Source: Dehalococcoidia bacterium
GTDB lineage: Bacteria; Chloroflexota; Dehalococcoidia; E44-bin15
NCBI GenBank assembly: GCA_030619615.1
Contig: JAUXBC010000042.1
Location: 1 to 6,746 of the forward strand
Direction: 5' to 3'
Length of the DNA stretch: 6,746 nucleotides
Shown here: positions 1-5,123 of the stretch, one piece after another
How the letters are laid out: the number at the start of each line of letters is the position of its first letter
Numbering within the stretch: position 1 is the stretch's first letter
Translations under genes and position numbers: made by a program
Notes under the pieces: generated by a model
Databases searched by the model: none
What the model saw: only the letters and a program-made list of their open reading frames with translations
What the model was told of the DNA's origin: nothing

Positions 1-928
1 CCAAAGTGACATCTATGGATCTCAACATCCTATCTTTATCCTCAGGGAGCTTGCCGTCCACAGCCATTAAATAGAAGTTCCCAGAGAAATCGCTGCACAC
101 AACCTGCGATGTCACCTTGAGATCTTCGATCAGGGTGCGCACCTCGATGAGGAGCCCTTCCAAGGACTGCAAGGTGAACTCCCCTCGCTGGTTCTTCTCA
201 TAGAGGGGGGTGCTTGGGGCCAGCCCCAAGGTTCTGAGGCGAATGAAATGGGGATTTATCTCATTTAGAACCCTTGCCGTTCCCCGAGCGTGCTGCTCCC
301 ATCGCTCCCTCCCCCCAAGTCCGGGCATCACATACTCCGAGAGCTCAAATCCCGCCTCGATAGCCTTCCTCCCCCCCAAGATCATCTCCTCGGCGGTGGC
401 ACCCTTCCGCACATATCCCAAGAGTTCATCGTCGCCCGTTTCCAGTCCTACATGCAGCCTGGTGAGGCCAGCCTCCCTGAGCGTTCTCAGCTCCTCCGCC
501 CTTTTCTTGACCACGGTTTTTGCCCGCGCGTAGCTGGTAATCCTCTCCAGGGTGGGGAAGGTTTCATAAAGGAAACCGATGATCTCAGCAAAGTCCTCCG
601 TTTTCATGATGATGCTATTGGAGTCCCCGATGAAGACGTTTTTGACCACCCCTTCATCAAGCCAGAGGATTCCATTAGCTCTGGCCACCGTACCCACCCG
701 GTCGCCATATCCATTCTTCCAGGCCCATTCATTTATATCATCAGCAACACTTTTCATCGTTAGTATATCCTGCTTCACCTCTTCCACCGCTCTTATCTCC
801 AATTTGGAACCCTTATACATGCTGCAAAACTCGCAGTTATTCCAGGAGCAATTTCTGGTTGCCCTGATCAGCAGGCTATAAGCCTCGTTGGGAGGTCTGA
901 AGGGGGGTAACTCATAGTAGCCCATCAT
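1..928 (-). CDS. Radical SAM protein with CX4CX2C cluster motif, 3' end missing
   Basis: An uninterrupted frame of 309 codons runs from ATG at 928 (a second ATG follows at 925) off the left edge, so the C-terminus is missing. Residues 24-40 contain Cys27, Cys32 and Cys35 in the pattern C-SWNN-C-EF-C followed by SMYKG. This matches a group of radical SAM (Elp3/HemN-like fold) proteins with CX4CX2C instead of the common CX3CX2C; these cysteines should ligate a [4Fe-4S] cluster that cleaves S-adenosylmethionine. Later landmarks fit a radical SAM barrel: GDSN at 101-104, SYARAKT at 132-138 and VGLETG at 160-165. A GGTGAG ribosome site lies about 8 bases before the start. The start overlaps the 3' end of ybeY by 17 bases in another frame, suggesting translational coupling. 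Homologues are often labelled coproporphyrinogen oxidase-like, but nothing visible fixes the substrate. Family confident, reaction unknown. Confidence 0.9.
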   Translation of the reverse strand, partial: MMGYYELPPFRPPNEAYSLLIRATRNCSWNNCEFCSMYKGSKLEIRAVEEVKQDILTMKSVADDINEWAWKNGYGDRVGTVARANGILWLDEGVVKNVFIGDSNSIIMKTEDFAEIIGFLYETFPTLERITSYARAKTVVKKRAEELRTLREAGLTRLHVGLETGDDELLGYVRKGATAEEMILGGRKAIEAGFELSEYVMPGLGGRERWEQHARGTARVLNEINPHFIRLRTLGLAPSTPLYEKNQRGEFTLQSLEGLLIEVRTLIEDLKVTSQVVCSDFSGNFYLMAVDGKLPEDKDRMLRSIDVTL

Positions 929-1391
929 GTTTCAGCTCACCCAATACCCTTTCCTCTCTGGCCCTCATCTTCGCTTCAGCCTCAGGCTCCTCATCATCAT
1001 GACCCAAAAGATGAAGCACACCATGGATCACCAGGAGGGCAAGCTCCCGCTCAACGGGATGGTGGTGCTCCTCCGCCTGAAGTGCCGCCTGGGGATAGCA
1101 AAGGATCACCTCGCCAAGATGAAGCACGCCATCGGGAGGGTTCATAAAGGGGGTAGCCTCCAAATCTTCGAGGAGGGCGAAGGAGAGCACATCGGTGGCC
1201 TCATCCCTACCCCGGTAGCTTTTGTTGAGCTGGCGCATCGTCTCAGCGTCGGTAATCACCAATCCCAGCTCAACAGGGGAGCTCACCCCCTCCATGGCGA
1301 GGGTCTCCTCAACCACTCGCCTTAGCCACTCACCATCGACGCATCCCTGGAAGGGCTGATCGATTTGAACAGAAAGCTCGCACTCCAGCAT
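912..1391 (-). CDS. ybeY: Endoribonuclease YbeY (rRNA maturation factor)
   Basis: YbeY is a cytoplasmic metal-dependent endoribonuclease used in 16S rRNA 3'-end maturation and ribosome quality control. From the chosen start the protein is 159 residues, normal for the family. The conserved block GRDEATDVLSF is at residues 61-71, HLGEV at 91-95, and the metal site HGVLHLLGHDD at 123-133. The family motif is H-X3-H-X5-H. Here His123 and His127 are present but the third position (133) is Asp, with an additional His at 131. The open frame extends upstream to 1568, but that part overlaps pyrF and looks non-coding. ATGs at 1406 and 1403 sit in or against a predicted -10 box, so ATG 1391 is preferred; the mRNA would then be nearly leaderless, which fits the weak ribosome site. 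It is the first gene of a two-gene unit with the radical SAM gene. Identity is firm; the exact start is fairly firm. Confidence 0.93.
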   Translation of the reverse strand: MLECELSVQIDQPFQGCVDGEWLRRVVEETLAMEGVSSPVELGLVITDAETMRQLNKSYRGRDEATDVLSFALLEDLEATPFMNPPDGVLHLGEVILCYPQAALQAEEHHHPVERELALLVIHGVLHLLGHDDEEPEAEAKMRAREERVLGELKHDGLL

Positions 1392-1401
1392 ATCCCAGCG
1401 C

Positions 1402-1430
1402 ATCATAGCACAGCGGGGGCAATTGTTCAA
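1402..1430 (-). promoter_or_regulatory. Predicted sigma-70-type promoter for ybeY
   Basis: Read on the minus strand, TTGAAC (1430-1425) is followed after 17 bases by TATGAT (1407-1402), matching 4/6 and 5/6 of the -35 and -10 consensus. The expected transcription start is near 1394-1396, only 3-5 bases before ATG 1391. The -35 is separated by 6 bp from the -35 of the divergent pyrF promoter. Seen by eye; not scored against a background. Confidence 0.65.
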
Positions 1431-1436
1431 GGCGGC

Positions 1437-1465
1437 TTGACGCCAACTTGGCTGAGCGGTATTAT
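1437..1465 (+). promoter_or_regulatory. Predicted sigma-70-type promoter for pyrF
   Basis: TTGACG (1437-1442), a 17-base spacer and TATTAT (1460-1465) each match 5/6 of consensus. Transcription would begin near 1471-1474, leaving a 4-7 base leader before ATG 1478. This excludes the in-frame TTG at 1448 as a start, because it lies inside the promoter spacer. The back-to-back -35 boxes form a small inverted repeat (TTCAAG at 1426-1431 against CTTGAC at 1436-1441). Confidence 0.7.
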
Positions 1466-1477
1466 CGCCATGGGACG

Positions 1478-2296
1478 ATGAACTTTTTAGAGAAGCTACT
1501 TCAGGCCGCCCGCAGCAACAGGAGCCTCCTTTGCATTGGACTCGACCCCGACCCGGAGCTAATGCCAAAGGTGGATGTATTCCAGTTTAACAGGGCGATC
1601 ATCGATGCCACCTCGGACCTGGTACGCGCCTATAAGCCCAACCTTGCCTTTTACGAGGCCCTGGGAATAGAGGGGCTCAAGGCGCTGGAGAGGACGGTGG
1701 CTTATATTCCGAAGGGGATCCCGATCATCGGGGATGCCAAGCGGGGCGACATCGGCAGCACCGCTCGGGCCTATGCTAGGGCTCTCTTTGAGACCCTCGG
1801 CTTTGATGCGGCAACAGTAAACCCCTATCTGGGCTACGACTCCCTGGAGCCCTTCATAGAGTACAAGGAAAAGGGGGTGTTCATTCTTTGCCGCACCTCC
1901 AATGTGGGCTCAGCCCATTTCCAAGCCTTGACCCTGACCGAGACCTCTAGGCCCCTCTTTGAGCTGGTTGCCCAGAGGGCCAGGGAGTGGAACCTTTATG
2001 GAAATCTGGGGTTGGTGGTTGGTGCCACCTATCCAGAGGAACTGAGGCGGGTGCGCCAGATCTGCCCTGAGATGCCCCTGTTGATTCCAGGCATTGGCGC
2101 TCAGGGGGGCGATTTAGCCAGCGCCGTTCGCTATGGTGTTGACGCTAAGGGCGAAAAAGCGATTATCAGCTCCTCAAGGAGGATCATCTATGCCTCCAAG
2201 GGGGAAGACTTCGCTGCGGCGGCAAGGGAGGCTGCACTGAATCTACGGGATCAGATCAACCTCTACCTGGCTGCATCCCAAGGGGAGGCTCCCTAG
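1478..2296 (+). CDS. pyrF: Orotidine 5'-phosphate decarboxylase, type 2
   Basis: This enzyme converts OMP to UMP, the last step of de novo pyrimidine synthesis, in the cytoplasm. From ATG 1478 it has 272 residues, typical of the longer type-2 subfamily. Visible landmarks are GLDPD at 21-25, Lys53 in YKPN, the catalytic DAKRGDIGST at 86-95 (Asp86, Lys88 and Asp91 as the charged network), TVNPYLGYDS at 113-122, the phosphate-binding loop IPGIGAQGG at 203-211, and the SSRRIIYAS segment around 232-240. An in-frame TTG at 1448 would add ten residues, but it falls within the predicted promoter; ATG 1478 gives a family-like N-terminus. There is no convincing Shine-Dalgarno site, in agreement with a nearly leaderless transcript. 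DUF951 follows after 3 bases, so the two are probably co-transcribed. No other pyr gene is present and no PyrR-type attenuator is visible. Confidence 0.96.
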   Translation: MNFLEKLLQAARSNRSLLCIGLDPDPELMPKVDVFQFNRAIIDATSDLVRAYKPNLAFYEALGIEGLKALERTVAYIPKGIPIIGDAKRGDIGSTARAYARALFETLGFDAATVNPYLGYDSLEPFIEYKEKGVFILCRTSNVGSAHFQALTLTETSRPLFELVAQRAREWNLYGNLGLVVGATYPEELRRVRQICPEMPLLIPGIGAQGGDLASAVRYGVDAKGEKAIISSSRRIIYASKGEDFAAAAREAALNLRDQINLYLAASQGEAP

Positions 2297-2299
2297 GCT

Positions 2300-2485
2300 G
2301 TGGAGATAAAGATTGGCGACATAGTGAGGCTCAAGAAGAAGCACCCCTGTGGTAGCGACCAGTGGCAGGTGATCAGGGTGGGCGCCGACATCGGGATCAA
2401 GTGCCAGAAGTGCCACCGCCGCGTACTTTTGGAGCGGGGCGTTTTTGAGCGCAGGGTCAAGGGCTTTCAATCTAGGGGAGGGTAA
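2300..2485 (+). CDS. DUF951 family small cysteine-containing protein
   Basis: A 61-residue protein starting at GTG 2300, 3 bases after the pyrF stop. AGGGGAGG at 2281-2288 may serve as its ribosome site, although the 11-base spacing is long. The sequence opens with GDIVRLKKKHPCGS (6-19), continues with WQVIRVGADIGIKC (22-35) and CQKC (Cys35, Cys38), and ends in a basic FERRVKGF (49-56). This is the pattern I recognise as DUF951, a 60-70 residue family of unknown function found in Firmicutes and Chloroflexota. Cys17, Cys35 and Cys38, with His15 or His39, could bind a metal. The compact basic beta-rich look suggests nucleic-acid binding, but that is inference. Its position behind pyrF suggests co-expression, not necessarily a pyrimidine role. 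Confidence 0.88.
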   Translation: MEIKIGDIVRLKKKHPCGSDQWQVIRVGADIGIKCQKCHRRVLLERGVFERRVKGFQSRGG

Positions 2486-2518
2486 CTTGAAGAATTGCTC
2501 CAAGACGTGAGATTTATA

Positions 2519-2547
2519 TTGACATTGGCAATCATATAAGATAGAAT
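2519..2547 (+). promoter_or_regulatory. Strong sigma-70-type promoter for the BFN gene unit
   Basis: Perfect TTGACA (2519-2524), a 17-base spacer and TAGAAT (2542-2547, 5/6) lie in an AT-rich patch unlike the flanking coding DNA. The start of transcription is expected near 2553-2555. This gives a leader of about 26 bases that carries the AGGGAGG ribosome site at 2568-2574, 5 bases before ATG 2580. It is the best promoter match in the window. Confidence 0.75.
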
Positions 2548-2579
2548 AGTGCTAGCTGAGAAGCGACAGGGAGGTAGCA

Positions 2580-3122
2580 ATGAGGGAGATGACAATTGAT
2601 AGCATTCGAATGAGCCTGATGAACTATCAGCGTGTGGTGATCCTTAAGGAGAAGGATGCGGAGCGCTATCTCCCTATTTGGATCGGCCCTGCGGAGGCGG
2701 ATTCTATAGCGGTAAAGTTGCAGGATGTCGCCGTCCCCCGACCGTTGACCCATGACCTGCTGCGCAACGTCATCGATACCCTCGGGGCTACGGTCACCTC
2801 CATCGTTGTCTGTGACCTGCGAAACGACACCTTCTTTGCTAAAATCCTTCTCCTGGCCAATGGCGAGAATATGGAGATCGATTCCCGTCCCAGCGATGCC
2901 ATCGCCCTTGCGGTGAGGGCCAAGGTGCCGATCTACACCGAGGAGTCGGTATTGGATAAAGCGGGCATATTGCTTGATAAGGAGAGTGGCAAGCCGCTCC
3001 CTTCCGTGGATGAAGGCCGTGGCAAGGGGAAGGTCGGTGAGGAGGAGATGAGGAGGATGTCTGCCTTCGTTGATTTCATCGATACCCTGAACATGGAGGA
3101 TCTGGATAAGGGGAAATCGTAA
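2580..3122 (+). CDS. Bifunctional nuclease (BFN / DUF151) family protein
   Basis: A 180-residue protein with the BFN (DUF151) fold: NYQRVVILKEKDAERYLPIW near 15-34 leading to IGPAEADSIA (35-44), then RPLTHDLL (54-61), and the hallmark DSRPSDAIALAVR at 101-113 with PIYTEE at 117-122. A Gly/Lys-rich linker (about 137-152) joins a short acidic helix with FVDFIDTLNMEDL (163-175), seen at the C-terminus of many bacterial members. Plant BFN proteins have reported RNase and DNase activity; bacterial members are mostly uncharacterised, so the activity here is a family-based guess. It starts at ATG 2580 behind AGGGAGG (5-base spacing) and has its own promoter. The 108-residue zinc-ribbon gene follows after 28 bases, apparently in the same transcript. 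Family firm, function uncertain. Confidence 0.93.
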   Translation: MREMTIDSIRMSLMNYQRVVILKEKDAERYLPIWIGPAEADSIAVKLQDVAVPRPLTHDLLRNVIDTLGATVTSIVVCDLRNDTFFAKILLLANGENMEIDSRPSDAIALAVRAKVPIYTEESVLDKAGILLDKESGKPLPSVDEGRGKGKVGEEEMRRMSAFVDFIDTLNMEDLDKGKS

Positions 3123-3150
3123 CGGGCGGCAGCCTCTTTGGAGGTGGGCA

Positions 3151-3477
3151 ATGGACGAGCAATTCATCAAGAGGTTGATAACGACAATAAAGTGTGGGGT
3201 TTGTGGTCATCACTACGAGGGGAGCAACGTAAGAATCCTTGGTCACCGTGATGACCTCTGGTTCCTCAGCGTCTTTTGCCCTGCTTGTCGCAGTCAGGGT
3301 TTAATGGCTGCCGTGATTAACGAGGGGAGGCTCCCCGAGTTGGTTACCGACCTTACTGAAGAGGAGTATGCTAGGTTCTGCCCCCTTGTCGTAGTGGTCG
3401 CCGATGACGTGCTGGACGTCCATAACTTCCTTAGAGACTTCGATGGAGACTTCTCCCGCCTTTTCTCCAAGGAATAG
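3151..3477 (+). CDS. Conserved hypothetical protein with CXXC...CXXC zinc ribbon
   Basis: A 108-residue cytoplasmic-type protein with no signal peptide or membrane segment. Two CXXC pairs, Cys15/Cys18 (CGVC) and Cys43/Cys46 (CPAC), are 24 residues apart, as in a zinc ribbon; beta-strand-like stretches such as LWFLSVF (36-42) lie between them. The C-terminal third has LTEEEYARFCPL (68-79), then DDVLDVHNFLRDFDGDFSRLF (85-105), an acidic helical tail that reads like a conserved protein-interaction element. I recall similar tails in small Chloroflexota zinc-ribbon proteins but no assigned function. GGAGGTG at 3140-3146 gives a good ribosome site 4 bases before ATG 3151. It follows the BFN gene by 28 bases and is followed by a terminator, so it is the last gene of that unit. 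A real gene by codon pattern and ribosome site; its role is unknown. Confidence 0.85.
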   Translation: MDEQFIKRLITTIKCGVCGHHYEGSNVRILGHRDDLWFLSVFCPACRSQGLMAAVINEGRLPELVTDLTEEEYARFCPLVVVVADDVLDVHNFLRDFDGDFSRLFSKE

Positions 3478-3521
3478 GCAGTAGAGCCAGTTTTCGCAAG
3501 ATCGAAGGTAGAATTTGACAT

Positions 3522-3550
3522 AACCCCCCGACATGTCGGGGGGTTTTATT
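3522..3550 (+). terminator. Rho-independent terminator after the BFN/zinc-ribbon unit
   Basis: Positions 3522-3545 are a perfect 24-base palindrome: ten stem pairs (AACCCCCCGA / TCGGGGGGTT) around a CATG loop, followed by TTTTATTGTTT. The six consecutive C-G pairs make the stem very stable. It lies 45 bases after the zinc-ribbon stop and ends about 35 bases before the first atp ATG, separating the two transcription units. It lacks an equivalent T-tract on the minus strand and looks one-directional. Confidence 0.9.
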
Positions 3551-3564
3551 GTTTGGGGCAGGGG

Positions 3565-3594
3565 TTGCCCAAGGAGAACGTCGTATGATATACT
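3565..3594 (+). promoter_or_regulatory. Tentative promoter for the ATP synthase operon
   Basis: TTGCCC (3565-3570, 4/6) and TATACT (3589-3594, 5/6) are 18 bases apart. Transcription would start near 3600-3602, inside the longer version of the first atp gene, and would require a GTG start at 3621 or 3624 with AGGGGG (3612-3617) as ribosome site. It is the only promoter-like pair found between the terminator and atpB. It is weaker than the other three promoters in the window. Confidence 0.35.
3571..3576 (+). promoter_or_regulatory. Ribosome binding site supporting ATG 3585
   Basis: AAGGAG lies 8 bases before ATG 3585 and is the main argument for the long form of the first atp gene. Its first two bases can pair in a small hairpin (TTGGGGCA at 3553-3560 with TGCCCAA at 3566-3572, one bulged G), which could partly mask it. 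Confidence 0.5.
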
Positions 3595-3848
3595 GGGCTG
3601 GCGAATATTGCAGGGGGTTGGTGGTGAATCGTTGGGCGGCGGCGCTGAGGCTTAGCGGCATCGGCTTTTGGATCGCCGGCTGTATTATTCTGGGGGTGGT
3701 TCTAGGGGTATGGCTTGACGGGAAGGTTGGTATCAGCCCTCTGTTTACCCTGGTTGGGCTTGGCTTTGGGCTCTTTGCCGCCTTCTACGGCACCTACCGC
3801 ATGCTTCTCCCAACCCTGGGGCGAGGGAAAGGCAAGGGGGATAGCTAG
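3585..3848 (+). CDS. AtpZ/AtpI-like ATP synthase accessory membrane protein
   Basis: A small two-helix membrane protein at the head of the atp operon, as AtpI/AtpZ (F0F1-ATPase subunit I, AtpZ family) usually is. Members help c-ring assembly or Mg2+/Ca2+ handling and are not a core enzyme part. From ATG 3585 it has 87 residues: helix 1 about 24-44 (SGIGFWIAGCIILGVVLGVW), then the family-typical LDGKVGISPLF loop (44-54), helix 2 about 53-72, and a basic Gly/Lys tail. Two starts compete. ATG 3585 has AAGGAG at 8 bases but adds MIYWAGEYCRGLVV before the usual NRWAAALRL opening. GTG 3624 (74 residues) matches the expected family N-terminus and has AGGGGG 6 bases upstream. The stop codon overlaps the atpB GTG by one base (TAGTG), suggesting coupling. 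Family fairly sure; start unsettled. Confidence 0.82.
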   Translation: MIYWAGEYCRGLVVNRWAAALRLSGIGFWIAGCIILGVVLGVWLDGKVGISPLFTLVGLGFGLFAAFYGTYRMLLPTLGRGKGKGDS

Positions 3849-4741
3849 TGGCTAGAATTGGCTTGCGGGGCCGGATAATAATTATAACCCTTGGCCTCTT
3901 TGTGCTTCTCATAATTGGTAGCCTCCTCTTCCCCATGCCCAGGCCCCATGTTGTCCTCCCGGCTGAGGCGATTTTCCATATCGGCGGTTTCCCTATTTAT
4001 AACACCCTCCTCGCCTCCTGGATTACCATTGTAGTGTTGGTGGCAATGTTCTACTTTGGCACACGAAAGATGAAGCTGATTCCCAAGGGATGGCAAAATG
4101 CGATGGAGACAGTCTATGAAGCCTTATACAATTTTGTGGAGGGGGTAGCAGGTGAGGAAAATGCTCGCCGCTTCTTCCCGGTAATCGCCACCATCTTCCT
4201 TTATGTCATCATGGCTGCTTTCATCTCACTGCTTCCCGGCTTCGATACCATCCTCGCCGGGCATGAAGGTGCACCTCTGCTACGTAAAGCAAATACCGAC
4301 ATCAACTTCCCCCTGGCTTTGGCCGTTATCTCCTTTATCTTTGTCCAGTATTGTGGCATCAGGGCCCTTGGCTTTCGCCATTACGGGAGCAAGTTTATCA
4401 GGGTAGGTCAGTTATTCCATAGTATTGGCCAGTTAGTTAGGGGCAAGGTTCGTAGTGGGCTGAGCGGGCTGTTCACCGGGTTTATAGATATATTCGTTGG
4501 TGCTCTGGAAGCCATCAGCGAATTTGTCCGTATCATCAGCTTCACCTTTCGTCTCTTCGGCAACATGACTGCGGGCATGGTGCTACTTCTGATGATAATG
4601 TTTCTCATCCCTTGGGTTGTTGCCGTTCCCTTCTATGGGCTGGAGATGCTCCTTGGCTTTGTCCAAGCGCTCATCTTCGGGGGGCTGACCTTGGTATTCG
4701 CTACCATCGCGGTTAGACCTCACGGTGCAGAGCAGGAGTAG
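3848..4741 (+). CDS. atpB: ATP synthase Fo subunit a
   Basis: Subunit a forms the two proton half-channels beside the c-ring in the membrane. The 297-residue product begins at GTG 3848, overlapping the previous stop by one base, with AAGGGGG at 3834-3840 as ribosome site. Residue 235 in SFTFRLFGNMTAG is the essential Arg (E. coli Arg210); Gln273 in GFVQALIFG matches E. coli Gln252. By alignment by eye, E. coli Glu219 is Met244 here and E. coli His245 is Glu266; this covarying pair commonly differs outside proteobacteria. Hydrophobic helices are visible at about 8-30, 52-70, 110-130, 153-172, 209-230, 236-262 and 265-290. The first may act as an uncleaved or cleaved N-terminal signal-like helix. 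The polar loop 131-150 contains a GHEGAPLLRKANTD stretch. A 22-base gap precedes atpE. Confidence 0.97.
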   Translation: MARIGLRGRIIIITLGLFVLLIIGSLLFPMPRPHVVLPAEAIFHIGGFPIYNTLLASWITIVVLVAMFYFGTRKMKLIPKGWQNAMETVYEALYNFVEGVAGEENARRFFPVIATIFLYVIMAAFISLLPGFDTILAGHEGAPLLRKANTDINFPLALAVISFIFVQYCGIRALGFRHYGSKFIRVGQLFHSIGQLVRGKVRSGLSGLFTGFIDIFVGALEAISEFVRIISFTFRLFGNMTAGMVLLLMIMFLIPWVVAVPFYGLEMLLGFVQALIFGGLTLVFATIAVRPHGAEQE

Positions 4742-4763
4742 AAAATATGAAAGGAGATATGGA

Positions 4764-5000
4764 ATGGAAGCGGAAGCAATGAGGCTGTTTGCCGCAGCCT
4801 TAGCTATCGGCTTAGGCTCTTTAGGGCCTGGGCTTGCCATTGGGATTTTGGGCTATGGAGCGATGCAGGCGCTGGGAAGGAACCCAGAGGCCCGGGGTGC
4901 CATCATGACCAACATGATCCTGGCCATTGCCTTCGCCGAAGCAGTGGCTATCTATGCCTTGATAATAGCGATTATCCTTGCCATGGGAATAGGGGTCTAA
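4764..5000 (+). CDS. atpE: ATP synthase Fo subunit c
   Basis: The proteolipid that forms the rotating c-ring. ATG 4764 is chosen because AAGGAG (4751-4756) is 7 bases upstream and the 78-residue product has the normal length; an upstream in-frame TTG at 4725 would start inside atpB. The two-helix hairpin is clear: helix 1 about 7-32 with the Gly-rich GLGSLGPGLAIG (16-27), cytoplasmic loop GRNPEA (38-43), and helix 2 about 48-76 with the ion-carrying carboxylate Glu59 in AFAEAVAIY. Sodium-binding c subunits carry a Gln in helix 1 and Glu-Ser-Thr in helix 2; here these positions are Ile26 and Glu59-Ala60-Val61, which predicts proton coupling. It is followed after 21 bases by a small unrecognised membrane-protein gene. 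Confidence 0.97.
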   Translation: MEAEAMRLFAAALAIGLGSLGPGLAIGILGYGAMQALGRNPEARGAIMTNMILAIAFAEAVAIYALIIAIILAMGIGV

Positions 5001-5008
5001 GGCTCAAA

Positions 5009-5014
5009 AAGGAG
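5009..5014 (+). promoter_or_regulatory. Ribosome binding site of the 33-codon gene
   Basis: AAGGAG lies 7 bases before ATG 5022. The same hexamer at similar spacing precedes atpE (4751-4756) and atpF (5137-5142), so this small gene carries the same translation signal as its neighbours. This is the main reason to call it coding. Confidence 0.8.
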
Positions 5015-5021
5015 CACCATT

Positions 5022-5123
5022 ATGCAAGAGGAAGGTCTACCGCTTTTTATCGCGATCATTGTTTCAGCGGCAATCCTCGGGATATTTCTTGTCATAGCGG
5101 TGATTGTCGCGGCATTTCTTTAA
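5022..5123 (+). CDS. 33-residue single-helix membrane protein inside the atp operon
   Basis: An open frame of 33 codons fills most of the 148-base gap between atpE and atpF. It starts MQEEGLPLF and is then almost entirely hydrophobic (about residues 8-33: Ile, Val, Ala, Leu, Phe, with Ser15 and Gly20), ending AAFL before TAA. AAGGAG is 7 bases before the ATG; the stop lies 25 bases before atpF, whose own AAGGAG is downstream of it. It looks like one membrane helix with an acidic N-terminus and no Lys or Arg at all, so its orientation cannot be read from charge. It shares no motif with subunit c (no Glu in the helix, no RNPE loop) and is not a standard F-type subunit that I recognise. A small accessory subunit, assembly factor or translation-spacing peptide are all possible. 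Coding is likely; function is unknown. Confidence 0.75.
   Translation: MQEEGLPLFIAIIVSAAILGIFLVIAVIVAAFL

Noticed and set aside
290..763. Plus-strand open frame of 157 codons at the left end
   Set aside because: It is antisense to the radical SAM gene, whose frame is open across the whole stretch with recognisable motifs.
1448..1477. In-frame TTG start for pyrF adding ten residues
   Set aside because: TTG 1448 lies in the spacer between the predicted -35 and -10, so it would not be in the transcript; the added residues do not look like family sequence.
1392..1568. N-terminal extension of ybeY up to 1568
   Set aside because: It would overlap both promoters and the start of pyrF in antisense, and it has a Cys/Gly-rich sequence unlike any YbeY N-terminus.
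2486..2518. Possible terminator after DUF951 (ACTTG...CAAG pairing)
   Set aside because: The stem is only 4-5 pairs with a long loop and is not followed by a T-run; the end of the pyrF unit is therefore not defined.
2532..3170. Long minus-strand open frame (212 codons) opposite the BFN gene
   Set aside because: It covers the BFN gene and its promoter almost exactly, its translation shows no family pattern, and the plus-strand frame has a clear domain, promoter and ribosome site.
3515..3520. Perfect TTGACA upstream of the terminator as an atp promoter
   Set aside because: At 17 bases' spacing the -10 position falls in the G run of the terminator stem, and no acceptable -10 is found within 15-19 bases.
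5022..5123. The 33-codon frame as a decayed duplicate of subunit c
   Set aside because: It lacks the RNPE loop, the helix-2 carboxylate and the Gly-rich pattern, and it has its own intact start, ribosome site and stop.
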